A stretch of DNA of 24,703 bases from JBQTHI01 sp052390035 (lineage in GTDB: Bacteria; Actinomycetota; Acidimicrobiia; Spongiisociales; ZC4RG35): assembly GCA_052390035.1 (NCBI GenBank), contig JBQTHI010000168.1, positions 1-24,703 on the forward strand. Reading direction: 5' to 3'. Of the stretch, positions 7,817 through 17,673 are shown one piece after another. Each line of letters begins with the position of its first letter. Position 1 is the stretch's first letter. The notes under the pieces are model-generated. The model had not been told where the DNA came from. It saw nothing but the letters and a program-made list of their open reading frames with translations, and did no database searches. Both the position numbers and the translations under genes were made by a program.

Positions 7817-8632
7817 ATGACTTCCGACCCGAAGGTCGGCACCGACAAGCAGGCGAAATCCATAAAGCGGAGGGACTATGAACGTGGGCTCGTCCGTCTC
7901 CAAGTCGAGATGGTGAAGCTCCAAGCGTGGATAAGGCACCAGGGCCTGAAGGTTGTGGTCATCTTCGAGGGTCGGGATGCCGCCGGAAAGGGCGGCACGA
8001 TAAAACGGATCACCGAAAGCCTGAGCCCACGGGTCTGCAGGGTCGAAGCGCTACCCGCGCCAACCGACCGCGAGCGCACTCAGTGGTACGTCCAGCGATA
8101 CGTCGCCTATCTCCCAGCGGCCGGGGAGATGGTCCTCTTCGATCGGAGCTGGTACAACCGGGCGGGGGTGGAACGGGTGATGGGATTCTGCACCGAGGAG
8201 GAGCATCAGGAATTTCTACGGTCGTGTCCAGAGTTCGAGCGGATGCTGGTCCGATCAGGGATCAACCTCATCAAATACTGGTTCTCGGTGTCGGACCCGG
8301 TCCAGGAGAAGCGCTTCCAGGCTCGCATCGAGGATCCCACGAGGAGATGGAAGCTTTCCCCGATGGACCTCGAGTCGCGAACCCGCTGGGTCGAATATTC
8401 GAAGGCGAAAGACGAGATGTTCCGTCACACCGACATCAAGCAAGCTCCCTGGTATGTCGTCAACTCTGACGACAAGAGAAGGGCGCGGCTCAACGTGATG
8501 AGCCACCTGTTGAGCCTGAGTCCATACCAAGATCTCACCCCTACCCCGGTCAAGCTCCCGCCGCGGCAGGCGGACATCGGCTACGTCCGACCACCGGTGA
8601 GCGATCAGAACTTCATACCAGAGAAGTATTGA
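7817..8632 (+). CDS. ppk2: polyphosphate kinase 2 (PPK2 family, class I-like)
   Basis: PPK2 enzymes transfer phosphate between polyphosphate and nucleoside diphosphates, usually making ATP or GTP from polyphosphate. The 271-residue product has the Walker A loop EGRDAAGKGGTIKRI (residues 51-65). The lid and Walker B region VLFDRSWYNRAGVERVMGF follows (106-124), and then LIKYWFSVSDPVQEKRF. Single-domain length and these motifs fit the class I type. The frame is open back to 7574, but that part overlaps xylB antisense; ATG 7817 (MTSDPKVG) starts just ahead of the family's KRRDYERGL. No strong SD is seen, and the TAGTGA 7 bases ahead is only a partial TANNNT. The gene is divergent from xylB, and ndvB follows 148 bases downstream. 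Confidence 0.92.
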   Translation: MTSDPKVGTDKQAKSIKRRDYERGLVRLQVEMVKLQAWIRHQGLKVVVIFEGRDAAGKGGTIKRITESLSPRVCRVEALPAPTDRERTQWYVQRYVAYLPAAGEMVLFDRSWYNRAGVERVMGFCTEEEHQEFLRSCPEFERMLVRSGINLIKYWFSVSDPVQEKRFQARIEDPTRRWKLSPMDLESRTRWVEYSKAKDEMFRHTDIKQAPWYVVNSDDKRRARLNVMSHLLSLSPYQDLTPTPVKLPPRQADIGYVRPPVSDQNFIPEKY

Positions 8633-8768
8633 CCTCCCGATCATGAGGAGGTGAACGACACTGTCCTTACTCCCAACCAGACGCCGATGAGCCGAGTCGA
8701 GAACGATGAGTCCTTTGGATCGGCTTTAGCGGATTGCAGCGGCCGAGCGCGGAGCGATGCCTAACCCG

Positions 8769-8774
8769 TAGGCT
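8769..8774 (+). promoter_or_regulatory. putative -10 box of a leaderless promoter for the glucan synthase gene
   Basis: TAGGCT ends 6 bases before GTG 8781. No SD precedes the start codon, and no -35 is evident. Confidence 0.5.
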
Positions 8775-8780
8775 GGGACG

Positions 8781-11700
8781 GTGGCAACCGCAGCCGCGAC
8801 ATTCGAGAGGATGGGAGAACCCATCCGGGCCGAGCTGTTCGGGGTTGAGCGCCTGGAGCAGCACGCCCGCAGCCTCGCCAACGCGCAAGTAACGAGCGGT
8901 AGACGAGGGCGGCTCGGGCTCATCAGCCGCCGGCTGGCCGAAAACGGCGACGTCCTCCTCGCCACCTACCGCGAGCTCTCCAAGGCAATCCGGGCCGAGG
9001 CCCTTCTCACTCCTGCAGCCGAGTGGTTGGTTGACAATTTCCATCTCGTCGAAGGCCAGCTCCGGGAGATCCGGGAAAGCCTCCCGCCCGCCTATTACCG
9101 CGAACTTCCCAAGCTCAAGGGCGGTCACCTGGCCAACTATCCCCGGGTATACGGGATTGCATGGGCATACGTGGCCCACCTGGACAGCCGATTCGACCCG
9201 GACGCACTCCACCGATTCGTGGCCGCCTACCAGGAGGTAGAGCCGCTCACCATCGGTGAACTCTGGGCATTTCCAATCACGCTTCGTCTGGTCATGGTCG
9301 AAAACCTGCGTCGCTTGGCGGACATGATCGTCCAGGGCAGGCGGCAGCGACGGGCGGCCGACGTGATCGCCGACGGGCTTCTCGGACTGAACGGGGGCCG
9401 CTCCGACGTTGCCCTTGTCGCCCTCCAGAGATACGAGACAGGCGCCCTGCCTCAGCCCTTCGTCGTGCAACTCATTCAGCGCCTGCGCGACCACGACCCC
9501 CAAACCACCCCGGGATTGACCTGGGTCTTCGACCGCCTGTCGGCAGACGGAAAGACCTCCGACGAGGTCGTCAACGAAACCCATCATCGTCAGTCCACGA
9601 CCAACGTCACGGTCCGCAACATCATCACCAGCCTGCGGCACATCACCTCCTATGACTGGGCTGAGTTCGTAGAGGGTGTGAGCCTGGTCGACCGCGCGTT
9701 CGTGGCCGCAGGCGGCACCTATGAGGAGATGAGCTTCTCGACCAGGGATCGTTACCGACATGCCATCGAGAATCTCGCCAAAGGATCTGGAGTTTCAGAG
9801 CTCAAAGTGGCAGAAGCCACCATCGATATCGCGGGCGAGGCGGCCGCCGACCGTCGACAAAGCGAGCCTGGCTTCTACCTGTTGGGCGAAGGTCGGCGAG
9901 TGTTGGAGAAACAAATCGGCTTCCGACCTGGCATCCGCCTCCTCGCATCGCGCCTGGCCAGAGCTCACCCGGCCTCTACCTACCTCGGGGCGATCCTTGT
10001 CGGCACGTTTGCCACCCTTGCCTGGCCGTTGACGACAATTCACGATTGGTGGCCCGGACGGATGCTGATGGCCCTGCTGGCCTTCATTCCGGCCTCTGAG
10101 GTGGCGGTGACCGTCGTTAACCGCATGGTGGCGGCCTTCGTCCGACCCGAGGAGCTTCCTTCGCTGGGACTGCGCCATGGGCCCACGGACGATTTGCGCA
10201 CATTGATCGCCATACCGGCGATGTTGACCCGGCCCGGGCAAGCCGAAGAACTGGTGGAACGACTCGAGGTCCACTATCTAGCCAACCCCGAAGGAGAATT
10301 TCACTTTGCGCTGCTCACCGATTGGGGTGACGCCGAGGCGGAACACGTGGAGGACGACCAGGACCTTCTGGCAGCCGCCATCGCCGGGGTGGCCCGGCTG
10401 AACAAACGGCACGGGACCACCTCGCCGGGCGGCGACGATCGGTTCCTGCTTTTCCATCGACGCCGGCTCTACAACCCTGCCGAAGGGCATTACATGGGAT
10501 GGGAACGCAAGCGTGGCAAGCTTCATGAGCTCAACCGGCTTCTCCGGGGGGCCACCGACACCAGCTTTGTCCCGACCGGCTCCGAGCCACCAGGTGCGAT
10601 CCGGTATGTGATCGCTCTCGACGCCGACTCGCGCCTGCCACCCGGTGCGGCCACCAGGCTGGTCGCCACGATCGCTCATCCCCTCAATAGGGCACGGGTC
10701 GACGAGCCTCTGGGCAGGGTGGTGCAGGGATACGGGATCCTGCAGCCCCGGGTCACTGCCTTTCTCGGAGGTGGAGGGAGCAGCTTTTTTCAAAGAGTGT
10801 TCTATCCACCGGCGGGGATCGACCCGTACGCCGCTGCGGTTAGTGACGTGTATCAGGATCTGTTCGGCGAAGGGTCATATGCAGGCAAGGGCATCTACGA
10901 CGTCGACGCGTTTGAGGTGGCCCTGGAGGATCGGATCCCGGAGAACTCGTTGCTGAGCCACGACCTATTCGAAGGCTCCTTTGCGCGTGCAGGCCTGGCT
11001 TCCAACATCGAGGTCTTTGAGGAGTTCCCGAGCCACTACGAGGTGGCGCTCTCCCGTCAACATCGCTGGGTCCGGGGCGATTGGCAACTTCTCCCCTGGA
11101 TTCTCGGGCTGCGCGGGCCGCTGCCACCGGGTGCCCGTCTGAAAATGTTCGACAATCTGCGTCGCAGCCTCAGCGCCCCCGCCTCCCTCTTCACTCTGCT
11201 CGCCTCGTTCGTGGTGCCAGGGGTCGGGGTTCTGCCCTGGACAATCCTGGTGCTTACCGCCATGGTCTTGCCCGGTCTGTTGCCTCTTCTCCAACGCATG
11301 ATTCCTCGCCGAACCTCCACCCCCGGTGCGGTCCGGTTGCGTCGCTGGTGGGTCGACGCCTGGCGGGCTCTCGGTCGGATCCTGCTCCAGGCATCGTTTC
11401 TCGCTCATCAAGCCCTCAGGCTGACCGACGCCATCGTCGTCACGCTTTGGCGGATTGCCGTTTCTCGCCGTGGAATGTTGACCTGGGTAACGGCCGAGGA
11501 GTCCGAGCGACAGTTCAGCCTCGACCGAATCGGTTTCGTCGAACGGATGGGCCCTGCCATGGTGGTCGGGCTGGCGGCTACCGGCGGTGCTGGCTTCGTC
11601 AAGCCGCAGGCATTTCTGGCGGCTCTGGCCTGGGCGATCATGTGGGTGCTGGGCCCCTTCGTCGCTCACGCTGCCAGCATCGTCCGGCCCCAACGGCTGG

Positions 11701-14700
11701 TGGATCCTGCCAGCCCCGATGACCAGGAGAGCCTGCGGTTAGTCGCCCGCCAGACCTGGCGCTACTTCGAACGTTTCGTGAACGACCACAACAACTGGCT
11801 CCCACCCGACAACTATCAGGAGGATCTGGCGGTGGTCGCTCATCGCACCTCCCCGACCAACATCGGCCTCTACCTGCTGGCGGTGTTGTCGGCCCGGGAG
11901 TTCGGCTGGATCGGTCGGGAGGACACGATCACCCGGCTCGAAGCCACCTTCGCCACCATCGATCGGCTGGAGCGATTTCAGGGCCACCTTCTCAACTGGT
12001 ACGACACGCAGACCCTCGAACCCCTGACGCCGCGCTACGTATCTACGGTCGACAGCGGCAACCTGGCCGGACACCTCCTGGCGGTGGCGGAGGGTTGCGC
12101 CCGGCTGGAAGCGATGCCATTCGGACAGGAGGCACTGACGGGGATCAGGGATACTGCCCTTCTGATCAGAGAGACGGCGGACCGCCTCGGTCCGAGGCTC
12201 CATGCCGAGATCGTGACCGCCCGCGACCTCGATCGTGCCCTCGTCGACCTGCTCGGCCCGATCCGTCATCCATCCACCGGCGGCTGGTCCGAGCGAGCGC
12301 TGGAGACCACCGAAACCGTGGGTGACATCGCCCGCACCCTGGCGATGAGTCCCGGTGCCGAAGAGCTGGCGTATTGGGCCGATGCCTTGATCGCCACCAC
12401 CAAAAGCTACGCAAGCGATCGGATGATCAGCGAAGACCCGGCCCTGAGCGACCGCCTGGCTGGGCGACTCGCCTCTTTGGCCGAACGGGCAGCCGCCCTG
12501 TCTGAGGCCATGGACTTCACCTTCTTGTTGAATCAGGAGAACAAGCTCCTCGCCGTCGGCTACCGAGTGGGCGATTCCGCCCTCGACCAAAGCCACTACG
12601 ACCTACTGGCCTCGGAGGCTCGACTGGCCAGCTTCGTCGGTATCGCCAAAGGAGATCTGCCGCCAGCCCATTGGTTCCGTCTCGGCCGCTCGATGACTCC
12701 CCTCGGTGCCGATGCCGCCCTGATCTCATGGTCAGGTTCGATGTTCGAATACCTGATGCCGCTGCTGGTCATGAGGTCTCCGCCGGAGAGCATTCTCGAC
12801 ATGACCTACCGCACCGTGGTCCAGCGTCAGATCCAGTACGGGGAGGAGCGCCATGTCCCTTGGGGGATTTCGGAAGCCGGGTACTCGGCCCGGGATGTGG
12901 GATTGGTCTATCAATATCGGGCCTTTGGCGTTCCCGGCCTCGGCTTCGAACGGGGCCTGAGCGAAGACCTGGTGGTCGCCCCCTACGCCAGTGTCCTGGC
13001 GGCGATGGTCGCGCCGGGAAAGGCGGTGGACAACCTGGCCCGGCTCGAGAAGCTCGGGGTCGGTGGAGCTTATGGTTTTTACGAGTCGATCGACTTCACT
13101 CCGGCTCGACTGCCCGAGTCCGGTGCGCCGGTCCTGGTGCATGCGTACATGGCTCACCATCAGGCGATGTCGATCGTGGCGATTGCCAATGTTGTATTCG
13201 GCGGAATGGCGCGAACTTGGTTTCACAGCGATCCTTCGGTCCGCGGCGCCGAGCTCCTCCTCCATGAGCGGGTCCCCCGCGACGTCGAGGTGTCCCGCCC
13301 TCGAGCCGAGGAGGTAGCCGAGGCTTCGCGACCAGTGGCGGAGGCCCGGGGGGTGGTGAGGCGAGTGGCATCTCCACATGGCCCGGCTCCACTCACCCAG
13401 CTGCTTTCCAACGGACGACTTGGCACCGTGGTCACCTCGGCGGGTTCTGGCTACACAAGAGTCGGGGGAATCGCCATAAACCGCTGGCGAGAGGACTCCA
13501 CCCGCGACGTCTTCGGAACCTACCTCTTTTTGAAGGATGAGACCGGACGAACCTGGTCGGCCGGCTACCAGCCAACCCGGGCCGCGCCCGACGCCTACCA
13601 GGTCGCTTTCAGTGAGGACAAAGTCGAGATCTCTCGACGGGATGGCAACATCGGCACAACCCTCACGGTGGTCGTATCGGAGGAAGACGACGCCGAGATC
13701 CGACGTGTCAGTCTCGCCAACCTGGGGACGACCATCCGAGAGATTGAGGTGACTTCCTATACCGAGCTGGTCCTGGCGCCCCAGAAGGCCGACGACTCCC
13801 ACCCGGCCTTCTCCAACCTCTTCGTACAGACCGAGGCGGTCATCGGCCATGACGCCTTGCTTGCCACCCGTCGGGCCCGTTCGGCGGATGAGGAGACCTG
13901 GTGGGCAGGGCACATGCTGGCGGTGACCGGGGAGGTAGTCGGTGGAGCTCAATATGAAACCGACCGAGCCCGCTTTCTCGGCAGGGGCAATGAGATCCAC
14001 CGCGCAGCCGCGATTGATCGGCCCTTGTCGAATTCGGTTGGCCGGGTCCTTGATCCGATCTTCAGCCTTCGGCGAAGGGTGCGCATCCAGCCGGGAGCAA
14101 CTGCTCATTTCGACTTCACGACGGTCGTAGCCCATACCAGGGACGAGGTTCTCGATCTCGTCGACAAGTTCTCCGATGCCGGCGTGTTTCACAGGACACT
14201 GACCCTGGCATGGACCCAGGCCCAGGTTCGCCTCAATCACCTTCGCATTGAGCCCGAGCAAGCCCATATCTTCCAGCAGCTTGCCGGGAGCCTCATCTAT
14301 TTCGATCCGGCGCGCCATCACCGGCCCGACCGAACACCATTGCCAGCCGGAGGGCCCGCCGGTCTCTGGTCACACAGCATCTCGGGCGACCTCCCCATTG
14401 TGCTGGTCAGGATCGACCAGCCCGAGGAGCGAGGGCTCGTCCGCGACCTGCTTCGGGCCCAGGAGTACTGGAGGATGAAAGGCCTCCACGCCGACCTGGT
14501 GATCATCAACGAGAAGCCGGGCTCCTATGCCCACGACCTACAAGACGCCATTGGTGAACTGATCAGAGAGAGGGGCCGGCAGGAAGGCCAGGCTGCAGAT
14601 GGCGGTGTCTTCGTGCTCGCCGGCCCCGAACTGACCCCCGACGACCGGGCGGCGTTGATGTGGTCGGCGCGGACCATACTGCTCAGCCACCACGGCACGC

Positions 14701-17219
14701 TCGCCGATCAACTCGCTCGTCGACCGCTGGCGGGCGGAGGTACGCGGACGCCGCGACCGAGCGATGTTACCCCACCACCCAGTAGCCCTCAGCCTACGCC
14801 CGATCTCAATCTGGAGTTTCAGAACGGCCTCGGAGGCTTCACCCCCGACGGTATGGAATACGTCATCGTGTTGGGTGAGGGACAGTGGTCACCCGCTCCG
14901 TGGATCAACGTCGTCGCCAATCCCCGCTTCGGGTTTTGCGTCTCGGAAGCCGGATCCGGCTACTCATGGTCGGAAAACAGCCGGCAAAACCAGCTAACAC
15001 CATGGTCCAATGATCCGGTCGCAGACCCGCCGGGCGAGGTGATCTACGTTCGGGATGAGGAGACCGGGGAGATATGGGGACCGACCGCGCTCCCCATGAG
15101 GGATCGGCAGTCGTCCTACCTGGCTCGCCACGGCCCCGGCTTCTCCAGTTTCGATCACACCTCGCACGGCATCGCCCTCAACCTCCACCAGACAGTGCCC
15201 CTACACGACCCGGTGAAAGTGTCACTCCTCCGTCTACGCAATATCAGCGGTCGCCGACGGCGCCTGTCGGTGACGGCTTACGTGGAGTGGGTCCTCGGAA
15301 CCACCAGGTCGATGTCGCCGATGCAAATCGTCACCGAGCGAGACGAGACGACCGGGGCGTACTTCGCCACCAATGCTTGGAACCTCGATTTTGGGGGCAG
15401 GGTCGCCTTCGCCGACATGGGTCGGGGTGAGGTCACGGGAACTGCCGACCGCGCCGAGTTCCTCGGTCGGCACGGGAGCATCGACCGACCCCTCGCCTTG
15501 CAACGGACGCGGGGTTTGTCGGGGAGAGCGGGGTCAGGTCTGGACCCCTGCGTGGCCATTCAACGGCGGCTGACAATGGCTCCCGACGAGGAGGTCGAGT
15601 TCGCGTTCCTCCTCGGTCAAGGCCGCGATCACGCCGAAGCCCGGGACTTGGTGGAACGCTACCGCCGGGCTGATTTCGACTCGATGAGGGGCATGGTGGC
15701 CCAGCATTGGAGCGACGTTCTCGGCGCTCTCAAGGTGCAGACCCCCGACCGCTCGTTCGACCTCATGATCAACCGCTGGCTCCTTTACCAGACGCTCGCC
15801 TGTCGGGTTCTTGCCAGATCGGCCTTCTACCAGTCGGGTGGGGCTTATGGCTTCCGTGATCAGTTGCAGGACGTGATGGCCCTTGTTGTGCCCATGCGGG
15901 ACGTGGCGAGAGAACATTTGACACGTGCTGCCAGTCATCAGTTTCTGGAAGGAGACGTCCTCCACTGGTGGCATGAACCCTCGGGTCGGGGGGTGCGGAC
16001 CCGAATATCGGATGACTACCTCTGGCTGCCTTACGCGGTGGCCCACTATGTGGAAGTCTCAGGGGATATAGGGCTACTCGATCAGACGGCTCCATATGTT
16101 CGTGGACCCGCTTTGGAGGAGGGCCAGGACGAGATCTACTTCCTGCCCGAGCGCACCGAGCTGGAGGAGAACCTCTTTGACCACTGCCGGCGGGCCCTCG
16201 ACCGAGCCATTTCGATGTTGGGCAACAGGGGCCTGCCCCTCATCGGCACTGGCGACTGGAATGACGGGTTCAACCGGGTCGGCCGGGAGGGGAAGGGCGA
16301 GAGTGTCTGGCTCGGATGGTTCCTCGAAGCCAACCTGAGGACTTTTGCTGAAATCGCCAGCCGACGGCGAAAGGCCACTCTCGCTGCCCGTTGGAGGAAG
16401 GCATCAGAGGCGTTGAAGGAAAGCCTGGAGGCAGAAGCTTGGGACGGCGACTGGTACCGCCGTGCCTTCTTCGATGACGGCACCCCGTTGGGGTCGTCGG
16501 CCAACCCCGAGTGCCGCATCGATTCGATCGCCCAGTCCTGGTCGGTAATCCATGGAGGGTCTCCCAGCGATCGAGCTGAACGGGCGATGGCCTCCGTCGA
16601 AGAATATTTGGTTCGGCGCGGCGATGGGCTGGTTCTCCTCTTCACTCCGCCCTTTGACAACTGGGACGTCGACCCCGGATACATCAAGGGTTACCTGCCC
16701 GGTGTGCGGGAGAACGGCGGCCAGTACACCCACGCCGCCATCTGGTGTGTGATCGCCTTTGCGACCCTTGGCGACGGGGACCGGGCCGGTGAGCTATTCG
16801 GGCTGCTCAATCCGATCAACCATGCCAGCACCAGGGCAGGCATCCACCGCTATCGGGTCGAGCCCTATGTAGCCGCAGCCGACGTGTATTCCGAACAGCC
16901 CCACGTCGGGAGAGGTGGGTGGACCTGGTACACGGGATCGGCGGGGTGGATGTACCGCGCCGGGGTCGAATGGATATTGGGCTTCCGGTTGCGGGGGAAT
17001 CACCTGGTAATCGACCCCTGCATCCCCCGAGCATGGAGAGGGTTTGAGATCAGTTTCCGCTACCACTCCTCCCGCTACGAGATCGAGGTGAACAATCCCA
17101 ACGGGGCCAGCAAGGGCGTGATTGGTGTGACCCTCGATGAGGTCGATCTGGAGCCCGGGGCCGACCTCGAACTGGACGACGACGGCAACACCCACCACGT
17201 CAAAGTGACGATGGGCTAA
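8781..17219 (+). CDS. ndvB: cyclic beta-1,2-glucan synthase (NdvB/Cgs type: GT84, glycoamylase-like, GH94)
   Basis: A 2812-residue membrane enzyme expected to build beta-1,2-glucan from UDP-glucose, trim it and close it into rings. Residues 1-390 are the N-terminal cytoplasmic region. Hydrophobic segments near 398-448, 797-843 and 924-967 flank the GT84 domain, which has DADSR (D614), GKGIYDVDAFE, HDLFEGSFARAGL and the RQHRWVRGDW motif near 759. A glycoamylase-like domain runs from about 987 to 1470 (TVDSGNLAGHL; ISEAGYSARDVGLVYQY). Two GH94 N-terminal-type beta modules start near 1541 and 2013. The C-terminal GH94 catalytic part has GTGDWNDGFNRVG (about 2490-2502) and EPYVAAADVY. Length and domain order match proteobacterial Cgs, with no frameshift. 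No NdvA-type exporter is adjacent. The product's chain form in this organism is inferred. Confidence 0.93.
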   Translation: MATAAATFERMGEPIRAELFGVERLEQHARSLANAQVTSGRRGRLGLISRRLAENGDVLLATYRELSKAIRAEALLTPAAEWLVDNFHLVEGQLREIRESLPPAYYRELPKLKGGHLANYPRVYGIAWAYVAHLDSRFDPDALHRFVAAYQEVEPLTIGELWAFPITLRLVMVENLRRLADMIVQGRRQRRAADVIADGLLGLNGGRSDVALVALQRYETGALPQPFVVQLIQRLRDHDPQTTPGLTWVFDRLSADGKTSDEVVNETHHRQSTTNVTVRNIITSLRHITSYDWAEFVEGVSLVDRAFVAAGGTYEEMSFSTRDRYRHAIENLAKGSGVSELKVAEATIDIAGEAAADRRQSEPGFYLLGEGRRVLEKQIGFRPGIRLLASRLARAHPASTYLGAILVGTFATLAWPLTTIHDWWPGRMLMALLAFIPASEVAVTVVNRMVAAFVRPEELPSLGLRHGPTDDLRTLIAIPAMLTRPGQAEELVERLEVHYLANPEGEFHFALLTDWGDAEAEHVEDDQDLLAAAIAGVARLNKRHGTTSPGGDDRFLLFHRRRLYNPAEGHYMGWERKRGKLHELNRLLRGATDTSFVPTGSEPPGAIRYVIALDADSRLPPGAATRLVATIAHPLNRARVDEPLGRVVQGYGILQPRVTAFLGGGGSSFFQRVFYPPAGIDPYAAAVSDVYQDLFGEGSYAGKGIYDVDAFEVALEDRIPENSLLSHDLFEGSFARAGLASNIEVFEEFPSHYEVALSRQHRWVRGDWQLLPWILGLRGPLPPGARLKMFDNLRRSLSAPASLFTLLASFVVPGVGVLPWTILVLTAMVLPGLLPLLQRMIPRRTSTPGAVRLRRWWVDAWRALGRILLQASFLAHQALRLTDAIVVTLWRIAVSRRGMLTWVTAEESERQFSLDRIGFVERMGPAMVVGLAATGGAGFVKPQAFLAALAWAIMWVLGPFVAHAASIVRPQRLVDPASPDDQESLRLVARQTWRYFERFVNDHNNWLPPDNYQEDLAVVAHRTSPTNIGLYLLAVLSAREFGWIGREDTITRLEATFATIDRLERFQGHLLNWYDTQTLEPLTPRYVSTVDSGNLAGHLLAVAEGCARLEAMPFGQEALTGIRDTALLIRETADRLGPRLHAEIVTARDLDRALVDLLGPIRHPSTGGWSERALETTETVGDIARTLAMSPGAEELAYWADALIATTKSYASDRMISEDPALSDRLAGRLASLAERAAALSEAMDFTFLLNQENKLLAVGYRVGDSALDQSHYDLLASEARLASFVGIAKGDLPPAHWFRLGRSMTPLGADAALISWSGSMFEYLMPLLVMRSPPESILDMTYRTVVQRQIQYGEERHVPWGISEAGYSARDVGLVYQYRAFGVPGLGFERGLSEDLVVAPYASVLAAMVAPGKAVDNLARLEKLGVGGAYGFYESIDFTPARLPESGAPVLVHAYMAHHQAMSIVAIANVVFGGMARTWFHSDPSVRGAELLLHERVPRDVEVSRPRAEEVAEASRPVAEARGVVRRVASPHGPAPLTQLLSNGRLGTVVTSAGSGYTRVGGIAINRWREDSTRDVFGTYLFLKDETGRTWSAGYQPTRAAPDAYQVAFSEDKVEISRRDGNIGTTLTVVVSEEDDAEIRRVSLANLGTTIREIEVTSYTELVLAPQKADDSHPAFSNLFVQTEAVIGHDALLATRRARSADEETWWAGHMLAVTGEVVGGAQYETDRARFLGRGNEIHRAAAIDRPLSNSVGRVLDPIFSLRRRVRIQPGATAHFDFTTVVAHTRDEVLDLVDKFSDAGVFHRTLTLAWTQAQVRLNHLRIEPEQAHIFQQLAGSLIYFDPARHHRPDRTPLPAGGPAGLWSHSISGDLPIVLVRIDQPEERGLVRDLLRAQEYWRMKGLHADLVIINEKPGSYAHDLQDAIGELIRERGRQEGQAADGGVFVLAGPELTPDDRAALMWSARTILLSHHGTLADQLARRPLAGGGTRTPRPSDVTPPPSSPQPTPDLNLEFQNGLGGFTPDGMEYVIVLGEGQWSPAPWINVVANPRFGFCVSEAGSGYSWSENSRQNQLTPWSNDPVADPPGEVIYVRDEETGEIWGPTALPMRDRQSSYLARHGPGFSSFDHTSHGIALNLHQTVPLHDPVKVSLLRLRNISGRRRRLSVTAYVEWVLGTTRSMSPMQIVTERDETTGAYFATNAWNLDFGGRVAFADMGRGEVTGTADRAEFLGRHGSIDRPLALQRTRGLSGRAGSGLDPCVAIQRRLTMAPDEEVEFAFLLGQGRDHAEARDLVERYRRADFDSMRGMVAQHWSDVLGALKVQTPDRSFDLMINRWLLYQTLACRVLARSAFYQSGGAYGFRDQLQDVMALVVPMRDVAREHLTRAASHQFLEGDVLHWWHEPSGRGVRTRISDDYLWLPYAVAHYVEVSGDIGLLDQTAPYVRGPALEEGQDEIYFLPERTELEENLFDHCRRALDRAISMLGNRGLPLIGTGDWNDGFNRVGREGKGESVWLGWFLEANLRTFAEIASRRRKATLAARWRKASEALKESLEAEAWDGDWYRRAFFDDGTPLGSSANPECRIDSIAQSWSVIHGGSPSDRAERAMASVEEYLVRRGDGLVLLFTPPFDNWDVDPGYIKGYLPGVRENGGQYTHAAIWCVIAFATLGDGDRAGELFGLLNPINHASTRAGIHRYRVEPYVAAADVYSEQPHVGRGGWTWYTGSAGWMYRAGVEWILGFRLRGNHLVIDPCIPRAWRGFEISFRYHSSRYEIEVNNPNGASKGVIGVTLDEVDLEPGADLELDDDGNTHHVKVTMG

Positions 17220-17673
17220 TCGGAGTCAACGGTTAGGCGGGAGGCTCTCGCCGTAAGCGAGTCCCTGCTGAATCCATGGGTTGAGGGCGCTGTGGTCGAA
17301 TCGGTCCCGCCGATCGGGCTAACCCCTCAAGGGCGAGTGCGGGCCACGAGCCCGGAGCACTGACGAACGCTCCCAGCAGGTCACCGCCGCCGCACCGACG
17401 CCATCACCGGAGCTGTCATCGCCCTCGGCCGCCAAGCCATCACGGATCCACCGCCCTGGCTCTCCGCCTGGTTCGTCGCTGGACGGGCTGGCTTCCACCA
17501 GATCGAGCGGTGGCAGACGGCGTATCTCCCGAGTTTTCGCCCTTTGGGCCGCCCCGGTGGTAGCCGTCCTCCCCCCGGGTCGTCGCCTTCAACTGAACGG
17601 GCCCCGGCTCGTAACGGTGGCGTAGCGGCGTCCCGCCACGATCGGTGGTGCGACCCGTCAAAGGAGGAAAACG
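17220..17673. other. 454-base stretch without a convincing gene; possible coding remnant at 17364-17580
   Basis: No gene with a good start is seen. Just after the glucan synthase stop, CTCGC-CGTAA-GCGAG forms a short hairpin, too weak to call a terminator. A plus-strand frame opening after a TGA at 17361 reads RTDAITGAVIALGRQAITD, then PPPWLSAWFVAGRAGFHQIE, which looks more protein-like than its surroundings but has no start codon. It later becomes low-complexity. I do not recognise the family. Confidence 0.3.
17661..17667 (+). promoter_or_regulatory. strong Shine-Dalgarno site for the cupredoxin gene
   Basis: AAGGAGG lies 6 bases before ATG 17674. It stands out because most genes in this window have no SD. 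Confidence 0.75.

Noticed and set aside
8632..8652. ACCTCC/GGAGGT hairpin after ppk2
   Set aside because: A 6-bp stem with a 9-base loop and no T-tract is too weak to call a terminator; the GGAGGTGA has no start codon at a useful distance.
12732..14321. 529-residue open frame on the minus strand inside the glucan synthase gene
   Set aside because: It is an antisense shadow of high-GC coding sequence; the plus-strand frame carries clear GH94-type domains there.
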